In this document: positions 14,618 to 22,315 of the stretch, piece after piece
Position numbering within the stretch: the first letter of the stretch is position 1
How the letters are laid out: each line of letters opens with the position of its first letter
Assembly: GCA_036635835.1 (NCBI GenBank)
Contig: JAVWPP010000018.1
Location: 1-23,596 of the forward strand
Source: JAVWPP01 sp036635835
GTDB lineage: Bacteria > Bacillota > Clostridia > TANB77 > CAG-465
Direction of reading: 5' to 3'
DNA: 23,596 nucleotides
Position numbers and translations under genes: made by a program
Notes under the pieces: model-generated
Seen by the model: the letters and a program-made list of their open reading frames with translations, nothing else
The model's database searches: none
Told to the model about the DNA's origin: nothing

Positions 14618-15887
14618 CGAGCTATTAAAAGATAAGGTTATATATACTAAGCTTTCATGTGGATTAAAAGTATATATATCAGATTTAAAATGTGTATCAA
14701 CAAACTATATGCTTATTGGAACAAATTTTGGCTCTATGGATATACAGTATATAGATGCATTTACAGGCAAAAAAGTTATACTTCCTATTGGTACGCAGCA
14801 TTTTTTAGAGCATAAAGTGTTTTCAGATGAAGGTGTTACGTTAGATGAAATAACTAAACTAGGTCTTTCTTCTAATGCATATACTACTAAAAATACTACA
14901 GTGTATTTTATAGAAGGCTTAAACAACTTTACTTTAGGTGCGGAGCATCTCATTAAGAAAGTCCTGTCTCCGGTTTTTACAGACGAAAATATTAAAAGCG
15001 AAAGATGTATAATTGAGCGGGAGATAGATGGCTTTAATGCAAGAAATACTTCTAGATTAAAAGGATCAGTAAATGAACAGCTTTATGCTTCTAGCACTTT
15101 TAAATATCCGGTGCTTGGCACATCTGAAAGTATTTCTAAGATAACAAAAGAATGCTTATACGGCGCATATAATAATTTCTACTCTCTAGATAATATGTTC
15201 CTTATATATATTGGCAGCGTTTCTAGCTACGAGGATGAAATTTCTAAGATAGATAGTTTAGTTAATAGGTATTTAAATAAAGAAGTAGTAAGGGAAAAAA
15301 ATAGGTCTGTAGAATATTTTGTAGCTAGCAGTAGTGTAGAGCAGAAGGAAATATTAGATGTGCTAGAAAGCACAGATATTTCTAAGCTATGTATTTCATT
15401 TAAATTAGAGAGAGCTTTTAGTAGTAATTTGTATATTAAGCGCAGCGTAGCTTTAAACATGCTACAATCTATCTATTTTGGCCTTTGCACAGACTTTTTC
15501 ACTTATATGAGTGAATGCTTTGCTAGTGCTGTATCTCTTTCATATGAGGCGTCTAAGGCGTATGAGCATGTGCAGATATATATGGAGTGTAGAGATATAT
15601 TACAGGCTAAGGCAGAGATATTAAAGAATGTTAGATATATGAAGAAAAATGCGGTGTCTAAAGAGGAATTTACTAGAGCAAAGAGAAAAGCAGTAGCAGG
15701 ATATATTAGAAGTTTTTCTTCTCCAAGCACTCTTGCTAATATTATTATGCAGGCTCAAATGCTAGATATTTCTCCATACTACGTTTTAGAAGTGTTAGAT
15801 ACGCTAAGTATAGAAGATTTAGAAAAGTATAAAGAAATATTATTTAACGAAAATATGATGTATATAAATATAGAGAAAAAAAGCTAA
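14601..15887 (+). CDS. M16 family zinc metallopeptidase (YmfH-like)
   Basis: The inverted zinc motif HFLEH is present (H67, E70, H71). The third ligand is probably E141 in IIEREIDGF, 70 residues downstream as expected for M16. FSDEGVTLDEITKLG and NAYTTKNTTVYFIEGL follow the motif, as in YmfH-type proteins. The 428-residue length is normal. AGGAGG at 14587-14592, eight bases before the ATG, lies inside the preceding gene, giving tight coupling with the inactive partner. There is no signal peptide, so it is cytoplasmic. M16 enzymes degrade unfolded or short peptides. Some AlbF/AlbE-like pairs mature ribosomally made peptides, but I see no precursor peptide, peptide-maturing radical SAM or exporter nearby, so ordinary peptide turnover is the safer reading. 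Confidence 0.92.
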   Translation: MKIYSSELLKDKVIYTKLSCGLKVYISDLKCVSTNYMLIGTNFGSMDIQYIDAFTGKKVILPIGTQHFLEHKVFSDEGVTLDEITKLGLSSNAYTTKNTTVYFIEGLNNFTLGAEHLIKKVLSPVFTDENIKSERCIIEREIDGFNARNTSRLKGSVNEQLYASSTFKYPVLGTSESISKITKECLYGAYNNFYSLDNMFLIYIGSVSSYEDEISKIDSLVNRYLNKEVVREKNRSVEYFVASSSVEQKEILDVLESTDISKLCISFKLERAFSSNLYIKRSVALNMLQSIYFGLCTDFFTYMSECFASAVSLSYEASKAYEHVQIYMECRDILQAKAEILKNVRYMKKNAVSKEEFTRAKRKAVAGYIRSFSSPSTLANIIMQAQMLDISPYYVLEVLDTLSIEDLEKYKEILFNENMMYINIEKKS

Positions 15888-15890
15888 GAA

Positions 15891-15920
15891 AACAAGTGCA
15901 AATGTGCTTGTTTTTTTTTT
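15891..15920 (+). terminator. Rho-independent terminator after the M16 pair
   Basis: AACAAG (15891-15896) pairs with CTTGTT (15907-15912), extended inward by three pairs (two of them G-T), and ends in ten T. Confidence 0.85.
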
Positions 15921-15977
15921 GTATATATAGAATAAAGGACAGAGAGGGTACATAGTATTTATAGAGGTGTATAAAAA

Positions 15978-16835
15978 ATGGAGATATCCGAGCAATTAAT
16001 AAGCTTAAACAAAATGTCTAGGCCTGGTTTAAAACTAAATGGTGTGAAGGAAATAATAATGCATTATGTAGGAAATACTAATACTGCAGCTAGCGCAAAT
16101 AGGAATTATTTCAACAATTTAAAGAATCAAGAGAGAGTATATGCTTCTTCGCATTATATAGTAGGGCTAGAGGGCGAAGTTATTAGGTGCATTCCAGAGC
16201 ATGAGGTTGCATATCATTCTGGAAATTATGAAGTTAATTTAAATAGTTTAAGTATTGAAACTTGCCATATAAATGATGCAGGTCAGTACAGCGATGCTAC
16301 ATATAATTCTATGGTTTTACTTTGCAGGGATATTTGTAAAAGGCATGATCTAGATCCGCTTAAAAACATAAGAAGGCATTTTGATGTTACCGGAAAAAGG
16401 TGTCCTAGATATTTTGTAGATAATGTAGAAGCATGGGAAAAGTTTAAAAACGATGTTGCAAATATAAAGAAGGAAGAAACGTCTGAAAAATATTTTGTAA
16501 CGCCTAGAATAGGGCTAAATATTAGAACGGGCCCTGGGGTTAATTTTCCTAAGGTTGGAGCGCTTACATATAATACTTTGGTTGATGTATATAGCGTAGA
16601 AAATGGTTTTGGCAAGATAGCAAATGGATATGTTAGTATGGATTATTTAAGTAAAAGAAGTAAATACGTAGTTACTGCTACAGCTGGTTTAAACATACGA
16701 AAAGGCCCTGGCGTAAATTACGATAAAATTGGAGCGCTTAAGTACAATACTACAGTAGATGTAATCGGTATGGAAAGCGGCTTTGCTAAGATATCAAGCG
16801 GATATGTTAGCGCGCAGTACATTAAAAAAATATAG
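15978..16835 (+). CDS. N-acetylmuramoyl-L-alanine amidase with two SH3b domains
   Basis: Cleaves the bond between N-acetylmuramic acid and L-alanine in peptidoglycan. The Amidase_2/PGRP fold covers about residues 18-155. The probable zinc ligands are H29 (IIMHYVGN), H134 (RRHFDVTGKRCP) and C142, with E94 in SIETCHIND near the active site. Two SH3b wall-binding repeats follow, with matching motifs LNIRTGPGVNFPKVGAL (N181) and LNIRKGPGVNYDKIGAL (N239), 58 residues apart. At DNA level the repeats have diverged, so the duplication is old. The N terminus (MEISEQLISLNKMSRPG) has no signal peptide, which is the design of phage endolysins rather than of secreted autolysins. No holin or other phage gene is near, so it may be a domesticated lysin or leave the cell by another route. 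GAGGTG at 15964-15969 supports the ATG. Confidence 0.93.
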   Translation: MEISEQLISLNKMSRPGLKLNGVKEIIMHYVGNTNTAASANRNYFNNLKNQERVYASSHYIVGLEGEVIRCIPEHEVAYHSGNYEVNLNSLSIETCHINDAGQYSDATYNSMVLLCRDICKRHDLDPLKNIRRHFDVTGKRCPRYFVDNVEAWEKFKNDVANIKKEETSEKYFVTPRIGLNIRTGPGVNFPKVGALTYNTLVDVYSVENGFGKIANGYVSMDYLSKRSKYVVTATAGLNIRKGPGVNYDKIGALKYNTTVDVIGMESGFAKISSGYVSAQYIKKI

Positions 16836-16838
16836 TTT

Positions 16839-16873
16839 GGAGCGGCGCTAAATGTGCTGCTTCTTTCTTTTAT
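16839..16873 (+). terminator. Rho-independent terminator after the amidase
   Basis: GGAGCGGCGC (16839-16848) pairs with GTGCTGCTTC (16854-16863) over ten pairs with three G-T, a 5-base loop, and a T-rich tail. It is the most GC-rich hairpin in the window. Confidence 0.85.
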
Positions 16874-16933
16874 GGTATGTTACCATTTTTTTTTTGCTTT
16901 TGCAATAGTTTTTTGTTTTTTTCGTAATACAAA

Positions 16934-17041
16934 TTTCGACATTTTTTTTGAAAGGAAAACATATAAAAAACATCTATCTAGATACGGAAAATATATTAAT
17001 GAGAATATAGTTACTCATATGTTTTAAAAAATGTGTCGAAA
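16934..17041. repeat. Nested imperfect inverted repeat in the gap before hrcA
   Basis: The 388-base gap between the amidase and hrcA has no gene. Within it, TTTCGACA (16934-16941) pairs perfectly with TGTCGAAA (17034-17041). Inside that, T 16942-16947 can pair with A 17026-17031, and AAAACATAT (16956-16964) pairs with ATATGTTTT (17017-17025). The apical part holds the palindrome TATCTAGATA (16975-16984) and ATGAG/CTCAT (16999-17003, 17014-17018). A tandem 11-base repeat, AAAAAATGGCT, follows at 17039-17060. It could be a decayed mobile element, a structured RNA or chance in AT-rich DNA. The rest of the gap is poly-A/T with the hrcA promoter at its end. Confidence 0.45.
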
Positions 17042-17136
17042 AAATGGCTAAAAAATGGCTAAAGTACAGATATATAATGAAAAACTTAAAAAACTAAAAA
17101 AAAAATAAAAAAAGTTAAAAAATTTTTAAAAAACTC

Positions 17137-17165
17137 TTGACAACGTCAGTTTAGAGTAGTAATAT
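17137..17165 (+). promoter_or_regulatory. Heat-shock operon promoter
   Basis: TTGACA (17137-17142), a 17-base spacer and TAATAT (17160-17165). The start falls near 17172, just before the CIRCE operator, so HrcA bound there would block initiation. Confidence 0.8.
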
Positions 17166-17176
17166 ATTTATTGTAG

Positions 17177-17203
17177 TTAGCACTCACATCAATCAAGTGC
17201 TAA
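17177..17203 (+). promoter_or_regulatory. CIRCE operator (HrcA binding site)
   Basis: TTAGCACTC, nine bases, AAGTGCTAA. It differs from the consensus TTAGCACTC-N9-GAGTGCTAA at one base (17195, A for G). It lies in the leader, 20 bases before the hrcA ATG, the classic arrangement in Firmicutes. Confidence 0.95.
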
Positions 17204-17223
17204 AATATATCGAGGTGGTAAAA

Positions 17224-18237
17224 ATGGCATTAGACGATAGGAAACAACAAATTTTAAAAGCAGTTGTTGAAGATTACATCATGTCGGCAGAGCCCGTCGG
17301 GTCTAAAGCTCTTGTAGAAAAATACAAATTAAACTATTCTTCTGCAACAATTAGAAACGATATGAAGTTCTTAGAAGATGGTGGATATCTTAGTCAGCCT
17401 CATATATCTTCAGGAAGAATACCTTCTACTAAAGGATATAGATATTATGTAGATAACCTTATGAAAGAGAAAAAACTTTCAATGGTGGACATAAATTACA
17501 TAGACAATAGTATAAGTGGTTTTGGAGATTATGAAGGATTAATTGCAGAAGCCTCAAAAGTAGTATCTAAGGTATTACAAATGCCAACAATATGTAGCGT
17601 AAGTAGCGAAGACATAATTGAAAATGTTAAAGTAGTAAATATTTCAGACAGAATATTGATGGTAATTCTAATATCCAAATCTGGTAACGTTAAAGATTGT
17701 ATTGTAAAATTGAATGAAAATATCTCAGAAGATATGATGAATCAAATGAATACAGTTTTAAACCAAAATTTAAAAGATACCCCTTATGAAAGCATTTGCG
17801 ATGTACTTAATAGGTTAATAGAAAGAGAAATTTCTGTATATAAATCTGTTATAGATGACATTACAAAAAGCGTTCAGCAAGAAGTATTAAAAAAACAGCA
17901 GCTTAAAGTTAACAGCGAAAGCATACCTGCTCTTTTAAATTTACCGGAATTTGAGGATATTGAAAAAGCAAGAAATCTAATTAATCTTTTATCTACTAAA
18001 GATGTTTTAGGAACAACTCTTAGTAAAGTTCAAAATAACGATGTTGGCATTGTTATAGGGAGCGAAATAGATGAAGTTGTGTTTAAGGATTATACTATTG
18101 TATCTTTAAATGTTAAAGCAAATGAAAATGAAGTAGGTAAAATAGGTGTAATAGCGCCAAAAAGATTAGATTATTCTAAGACAATATCAACTCTTAAGTA
18201 TATAGATAAAAAAATCAAAAATATGCTTAAGAAATAG
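17224..18237 (+). CDS. hrcA: Heat-inducible transcription repressor HrcA
   Basis: Represses class I heat-shock genes by binding CIRCE, and depends on chaperonin to stay active. The N-terminal winged helix (about 1-85) shows LDDRKQQILKAVVEDYI, SAEPVGSKAL, SSATIRNDMKFLEDGG and HISSGRIPSTKGYRYYVD, all HrcA landmarks. The C-terminal part (about 100-337) has the dimerisation and GAF-like folds, with VGIVIGSEID and GVIAPKRLDYSKTI near the end. I chose ATG 17224 (337 aa), with GAGGTGG at 17212-17218 five bases upstream. The longer reading from GTG 17197 begins inside the CIRCE site and before the ribosome binding site, so it is unlikely. First gene of hrcA-grpE-dnaK-dnaJ and autoregulated. Confidence 0.97.
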   Translation: MALDDRKQQILKAVVEDYIMSAEPVGSKALVEKYKLNYSSATIRNDMKFLEDGGYLSQPHISSGRIPSTKGYRYYVDNLMKEKKLSMVDINYIDNSISGFGDYEGLIAEASKVVSKVLQMPTICSVSSEDIIENVKVVNISDRILMVILISKSGNVKDCIVKLNENISEDMMNQMNTVLNQNLKDTPYESICDVLNRLIEREISVYKSVIDDITKSVQQEVLKKQQLKVNSESIPALLNLPEFEDIEKARNLINLLSTKDVLGTTLSKVQNNDVGIVIGSEIDEVVFKDYTIVSLNVKANENEVGKIGVIAPKRLDYSKTISTLKYIDKKIKNMLKK

Positions 18238-18252
18238 AGTAGAGGTGAAGAA

Positions 18253-18774
18253 ATGAGCAAAGCAAACAAAGATGTTTCTGAAAAAGTAGATACTAAAGAA
18301 GAAAACTTAAATTCAGACTTAGCAGATATTCAAACGAAACTAGAAGAACAAAAAAAGAAAACAGATGAGTATTATGAATATCTACAAAGAACAATGGCTG
18401 AGTTTGATAACTATAAGAAAAGAATTGCAAAAGATAAAGAAACGATGTATGGAAATATACTTTCAGATGTAGTTGAAAAAATATTACCTATATTAGATAA
18501 TTTCGAAAAAGCAAATAGTGCAAAATGCAAAGATGAATCTTTTAAAGAAGGTACTGTTATGATATACAATCAATTAACAGAAATGCTAGCAAATATGGGC
18601 ATTTTGGAATTAGGTAAAGTAGGGGAAGAATTTGATCCATATTTACACGATGCAGTAATGCATATAGATGATGAAAATTTCGGTGAGAAAGTTATATGCG
18701 AAGTTTTCAGAAAAGGTTATAGAATAAACGAAGATAAAGTCATTAGACATGCTATGGTTAAAGTAGCAAATTAA
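18253..18774 (+). CDS. grpE: Nucleotide exchange factor GrpE
   Basis: Releases ADP from DnaK and acts as a dimer in the cytoplasm. The first ~70 residues are a charged coiled coil (DIQTKLEEQKKKTDEYYEYL). The conserved LQRTMAEFDNYKKRI follows, then the helical bundle with VVEKILPILDNFEKA, and the beta-wing end with GKVGEEFDPYLHDAVMHI and GYRINEDKVIRHAMVKVA. The 173-residue length is normal. AGAGGTG, six bases before the ATG, sets the start. It lies 15 bases after hrcA and 64 bases before dnaK. Confidence 0.97.
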   Translation: MSKANKDVSEKVDTKEENLNSDLADIQTKLEEQKKKTDEYYEYLQRTMAEFDNYKKRIAKDKETMYGNILSDVVEKILPILDNFEKANSAKCKDESFKEGTVMIYNQLTEMLANMGILELGKVGEEFDPYLHDAVMHIDDENFGEKVICEVFRKGYRINEDKVIRHAMVKVAN

Positions 18775-18838
18775 TTAGTTAATAACTATTAGAGATAATA
18801 GTATTACATAACTTATATTTTTCAGGAGGTAGTAAAAA

Positions 18839-20659
18839 ATGTCAAAAGTTATAGGAATAGATTTAGGAACAACAAATTCATGTGTAGCAGTTATAGAAGG
18901 TGGAGAACCAGTTGTAATAACAAATGCAGAAGGTGCAAGAACAACTCCATCAATAATAGCGTTTGCTAAAAACGGTGAAAGACTAGTAGGTCAAGTAGCT
19001 AAAAGACAAGCAGTAACAAATCATGATAAAACTGTTATGTCAGTAAAAAGAGATATGGGAACAGAGAAAAAAGTAAAAATTGAAGGAAAAGATTACACTC
19101 CTCAAGAAATTTCTGCGATGATATTACAAAAATTAAAAACAGATGCAGAAAACTATTTAGGACAAAAAGTAACTCAAGCAGTTATTACAGTTCCAGCATA
19201 TTTTTCAGATGCACAAAGACAAGCAACAAAAGATGCAGGAAGAATAGCAGGACTAGAAGTTCTTAGAATAATAAATGAGCCAACAGCAGCATCTCTTGCT
19301 TATGGTTTAGATAAAGATGGAGACCAAAAAATAATGGTTTATGACCTTGGTGGAGGAACATTTGATGTATCTATACTAGATATAGGAGAAGGTGTTTTCG
19401 AAGTTATGGCTACATCTGGTAACAATAAATTAGGTGGAGACGATTTCGATGAAAAATTAATGAACCATTTAGTTGCTGAGTTTAAAAAAGATTCTGGTAT
19501 AGACATATCTAAAGATAAAATGGCTATGCAAAGAATTAAAGAAGCTGCAGAAAAAGCTAAGATTGAACTTTCTAGCGTAATGCAAGCACAGGTTAATTTA
19601 CCATTCATTACTGCAGATAGCACAGGTCCAAAGCATTTAGATGTTACAGTAACTAGAGCTAAATTTGAAGAATTAGTAGCAGATTTAGTAGAAGCAACTG
19701 TAGGACCAGTTAACCAAGCTTTAAAAGATTCTGGTCTATCTTTCGATAAATTAGATAAGATTCTTTTAGTTGGTGGATCTACAAGAATGCCACTAGTACA
19801 AGAAACAGTTAAAAAAGTAACTGGAAGAGAGCCATACAAGGGAATTAATCCAGATGAATGTGTTGCAGTTGGTGCCGCTATACAAGGTGGTGTATTAACT
19901 GGAGAAGTTAAAGATTTAGTTCTTTTAGACGTAACACCACTTTCTCTTGGAATTGAAACTTACGGTGGAGTATTTACTAAGTTAATAGATAGAAATACAA
20001 CTATTCCAACTAAGAAATCTCAAATTTTCTCTACTGCTGCAGATGGTCAAACATCAGTAGAAGTGCACGTTTTACAAGGTGAAAGAGAAATGGCTGCATA
20101 TAATAAAACTTTAGGAAGATTTAGCTTAACTGGCCTTCCACCTGCTCCAAGAGGAGTACCTCAAATCGAAGTTTCTTTCGATATTGATGCAAATGGTATA
20201 GTTCACGTAACAGCTAAAGATATGGCTACTAATAATGAGCAAAAAATAGCTATTACAGCTTCTTCTAACCTTTCAGAAGATGATATTAAGCAAGCTGTTA
20301 AAGATGCAGAATCTCATGCAACTGAAGATAAGAAGAGAAAAGATGAAGTAGAAATTAGAAATAATGCAGATTCTTTAGTATATAATACTGAAAAAACTTT
20401 AAAAGAGTTAGAAGGTAAAATTTCAGAAGAAGAGAAATCTAAAGTAGAAGTAGAACTTGCAGAAGTTAAGAAAACTTTAGAAGGTCAAGATACAGACGCA
20501 ATAAAAGCTGCATCAGACAAATTAACTCAAGTTTTCTATGAAATTTCTTCAAAATTATATAATCAAGCTCAACAAGCAGAAGGTGCAGAAGGCGCTAAAA
20601 CAGACGATGTTGTTCATGATGCAGACTATAAAGTAGAAGATGAAGGAAATAATAAATAA
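18839..20659 (+). CDS. dnaK: Molecular chaperone DnaK (Hsp70)
   Basis: ATP-driven chaperone that binds and refolds exposed hydrophobic peptides with DnaJ and GrpE. The actin-like ATPase domain (about 1-360) opens with GIDLGTTNSCVAV and shows INEPTAASLAYGLD, YDLGGGTFDVSIL and LLVGGSTRMP. The interdomain linker is VKDLVLLDVTP. The substrate domain follows with SLGIETYGG and NKTLGRF...GLPPAPRGVPQIEV, then a helical lid and a Gln/Ala/Glu-rich tail. The 606-residue length fits Gram-positive DnaK, which lacks the ~24-residue insert of proteobacteria. CAGGAGGT precedes the ATG. The gap after grpE holds only a weak AT hairpin (18785-18791 with 18796-18802). Confidence 0.99.
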   Translation: MSKVIGIDLGTTNSCVAVIEGGEPVVITNAEGARTTPSIIAFAKNGERLVGQVAKRQAVTNHDKTVMSVKRDMGTEKKVKIEGKDYTPQEISAMILQKLKTDAENYLGQKVTQAVITVPAYFSDAQRQATKDAGRIAGLEVLRIINEPTAASLAYGLDKDGDQKIMVYDLGGGTFDVSILDIGEGVFEVMATSGNNKLGGDDFDEKLMNHLVAEFKKDSGIDISKDKMAMQRIKEAAEKAKIELSSVMQAQVNLPFITADSTGPKHLDVTVTRAKFEELVADLVEATVGPVNQALKDSGLSFDKLDKILLVGGSTRMPLVQETVKKVTGREPYKGINPDECVAVGAAIQGGVLTGEVKDLVLLDVTPLSLGIETYGGVFTKLIDRNTTIPTKKSQIFSTAADGQTSVEVHVLQGEREMAAYNKTLGRFSLTGLPPAPRGVPQIEVSFDIDANGIVHVTAKDMATNNEQKIAITASSNLSEDDIKQAVKDAESHATEDKKRKDEVEIRNNADSLVYNTEKTLKELEGKISEEEKSKVEVELAEVKKTLEGQDTDAIKAASDKLTQVFYEISSKLYNQAQQAEGAEGAKTDDVVHDADYKVEDEGNNK

Positions 20660-20724
20660 AAAACGTAGATAGAATATATATATGTATAAAGTATATTTTT
20701 ACGTAGATTATAAAATAAATAGCA

Positions 20725-20745
20725 AAGGGGAGCAACGCTTCCCTT
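20725..20745 (+). other. Intercistronic hairpin between dnaK and dnaJ
   Basis: AAGGGGAGC (20725-20733) pairs with GCTTCCCTT (20737-20745) around a 3-base loop, with one G-T pair. No T tract follows and AGGAGG of dnaJ comes seven bases later, so it is more likely a stability or processing element that lowers dnaJ relative to dnaK than a terminator. The rest of the 106-base gap is AT-rich, with an ACGTAGAT direct repeat (20664-20671 and 20701-20708). Confidence 0.6.
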
Positions 20746-20765
20746 AACTATTAGGAGGTAGCCGC

Positions 20766-21917
20766 GTGGCAGAAAAAGATTATTATGAAACTCTTGGAGT
20801 AAGCAAAACAGCTACACAAGATGAAGTAAAAAAAGCATTTAGAAGAAAAGCAAAAGAGTTTCATCCAGATGCAAATGCAACTAATAAAAAGGAAGCAGAA
20901 GCAAAATTTAAAGAAATAAACGAAGCATATTCTGTACTTTCTAATGAAGATAAAAGAAAGCAGTATGATCAGTTTGGTTCTAATTTCGAAAACATGGGAG
21001 CTGGATTTGGTGGCGGAGGAGCCGGAAATTACGGTGGATTCAACTATTCAGATTTTAGCAATATGGGTGGTTTCGATATAGATTTAGAAGATATACTAGG
21101 AAATATGTTTGGTGGTGGTTTTTCTGGATCATCTGCAAGAAAAGATGCTCCACGTCAAGGAAGCCATTTACAATATAAAATAGATATAACTTTTGAAGAA
21201 GCTGTATTTGGCGCAACTAAAGAAGTTACATTAAAAAGAAATGAAAAATGTTCAACATGCTCAGGCTCTGGCGCAAGACCAGGAACTACTTCTAAGACTT
21301 GCTCTGCTTGTAATGGTAAAGGTAAAGTTCAATCTGTACAAAGAACTATTATGGGAAGCTTTGCAACAACTAGAACCTGCGATAAGTGTCAAGGAACAGG
21401 TAAAACTATAGAAAGTCCATGCGCAGATTGTAGCGGAAGCGGAATTGCTAAAAAGTCTAAAAAAATGAGCTTTAAAATTCCAGCTGGAATTGAGCAGGGA
21501 CAGGCAATAGTTATATCTGGAGAAGGAGACTGTGGCTATAAAGGTGGACCAAACGGAGATGTTATACTTATTGTAGACATTAAACCGCATAAAGTATTTA
21601 CAAGAAGAAATAGAGATATTGTTTTTGAACAAGAAGTATCTTTTGTTAAAGCTGTTATGGGTGGAAACATAGTTATACCAACCCTTGAAGGCAATATGGA
21701 ATTCAATATTCCAGAAGGAACTCAGCAAGGTGCTAAGTTTACAATTAAAGAAAAAGGTGTTCCTGTTATGAGAGGAAATTCTAGAGGAAATTTAGAGTTT
21801 ACTGTTAAGATAGACATACCAAAAAAATTAAATGAGAAACAAAAGACCCTTATGAGAGAGCTTGCAGATACATTTGGTGAAGATGTTGGCAAGAAAAAAT
21901 CCGGTTTTTTTAAATAG
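20766..21917 (+). CDS. dnaJ: Co-chaperone DnaJ (Hsp40, type I)
   Basis: Delivers clients to DnaK and stimulates its ATPase. All type I domains are present: a J domain (1-70) with H33-P34-D35, a Gly/Phe-rich linker (about 77-120, FGGGGAGNYGGF), four CXXCXGXG zinc repeats (C162/165, C179/182, C205/208, C219/222), and the C-terminal substrate and dimer domains with EGTQQGAKFTIKEKGVP. The 383-residue length is normal. It starts at GTG, with AGGAGG (20753-20758) seven bases upstream. Last gene of the heat-shock operon, followed by a strong hairpin. Confidence 0.99.
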   Translation: MAEKDYYETLGVSKTATQDEVKKAFRRKAKEFHPDANATNKKEAEAKFKEINEAYSVLSNEDKRKQYDQFGSNFENMGAGFGGGGAGNYGGFNYSDFSNMGGFDIDLEDILGNMFGGGFSGSSARKDAPRQGSHLQYKIDITFEEAVFGATKEVTLKRNEKCSTCSGSGARPGTTSKTCSACNGKGKVQSVQRTIMGSFATTRTCDKCQGTGKTIESPCADCSGSGIAKKSKKMSFKIPAGIEQGQAIVISGEGDCGYKGGPNGDVILIVDIKPHKVFTRRNRDIVFEQEVSFVKAVMGGNIVIPTLEGNMEFNIPEGTQQGAKFTIKEKGVPVMRGNSRGNLEFTVKIDIPKKLNEKQKTLMRELADTFGEDVGKKKSGFFK

Positions 21918-21921
21918 AGTA

Positions 21922-21950
21922 AAAGTGCATTTCGTAGTGAAATGCACTTT
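21922..21950. terminator. Terminator hairpin after dnaJ, possibly bidirectional
   Basis: A perfect 12-bp stem (21922-21933 with 21939-21950) around a 5-base loop lies directly after dnaJ. It has only short T runs on the + side and AAAA (TTTT on the other strand) on the left. It also follows the stop of the 42-residue - strand gene, so it can separate convergent transcripts. Confidence 0.75.
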
Positions 21951-21952
21951 AT

Positions 21953-22081
21953 TTATATATTTTCTTCTTTTTCTTTGCAAGTGTTTTTAGAAAAACTAGA
22001 TTCTTGCAGCTTTTTAAGCTCTTTTTCCATAAGCTCTATGTATTCGTCCCTATCTTTTGTGCTTTTTGTTAAAAGTGACAT
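21953..22081 (-). CDS. Small protein of unknown function, 42 aa (minus strand)
   Basis: A perfect AGGAGG on the minus strand (22095-22090), eight bases before ATG 22081, and a consensus-like promoter behind it argue for a real small gene. The product starts MSLLTKSTKDRDEYIELMEK and is soluble, mostly helical and strongly charged, with one Cys and a Lys/Glu tail. The longer reading from 22150 adds 23 residues but passes through the ribosome binding site and promoter, so I reject it. It is convergent with dnaJ and shares its terminator hairpin. I do not recognise the family. It resembles the short helical regulators common in Firmicutes only in size. Confidence 0.6.
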   Translation of the reverse strand: MSLLTKSTKDRDEYIELMEKELKKLQESSFSKNTCKEKEENI

Positions 22082-22107
22082 GTTCCATTCCTCCTGTGCA
22101 TGAAAAT

Positions 22108-22136
22108 ATATTACACTAAATATATATTTTTTGCAA
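22108..22136 (-). promoter_or_regulatory. SigmaA-type promoter for the 42-residue gene, minus strand
   Basis: Read on the minus strand: TTGCAA (22136-22131), 17 bases, TAATAT (22113-22108), then the AGGAGG site. Confidence 0.6.
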
Positions 22137-22252
22137 TAAAAAAGTATCAAAAAAAATATTTAAAATGCTTTTTTTTTTGCCGCGTTCATATATATATGCT
22201 ATGTCGTAAATAGATAAATATTGTAGATACGTATTCTTTTCTTCATTAAAAC

Positions 22253-22281
22253 TTGCACATAAGTAAAATATATTGTAGAAT
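22253..22281 (+). promoter_or_regulatory. SigmaA-type promoter for the Lys/Glu-rich gene and rsmE
   Basis: TTGCAC (22253-22258), a 17-base spacer and TAGAAT (22276-22281), with GGAGGG about 22 bases further on. The three genes behind it are 8 and 15 bases apart and probably share it. Confidence 0.6.
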
Positions 22282-22315
22282 ATTAATATAGAATAAATAA
22301 ATGGAGGGATGGCAA

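Noticed and set aside
15978..16835. Prophage or prophage remnant around the amidase
   Set aside because: No other phage gene, integrase or attachment site appears on either side; the neighbours are chromosomal genes with their own promoters and terminators.
17197..17223. GTG start giving HrcA nine extra residues
   Set aside because: The GTG lies inside the CIRCE half-site and upstream of the GAGGTGG ribosome binding site. ATG 17224 has correct spacing and the usual family N terminus.
19339..19839. 166-residue minus-strand reading frame inside dnaK
   Set aside because: Antisense to a highly conserved part of dnaK; no start signals and no recognisable domain.
20660..20765. Terminator between dnaK and dnaJ
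   Set aside because: The hairpin lacks a T tract and leads straight into the dnaJ ribosome binding site, so it fits an intercistronic mRNA element better.
21261..21728. 155-residue minus-strand reading frame inside dnaJ
   Set aside because: Shadow of the DnaJ zinc-finger and C-terminal coding region, without start signals.
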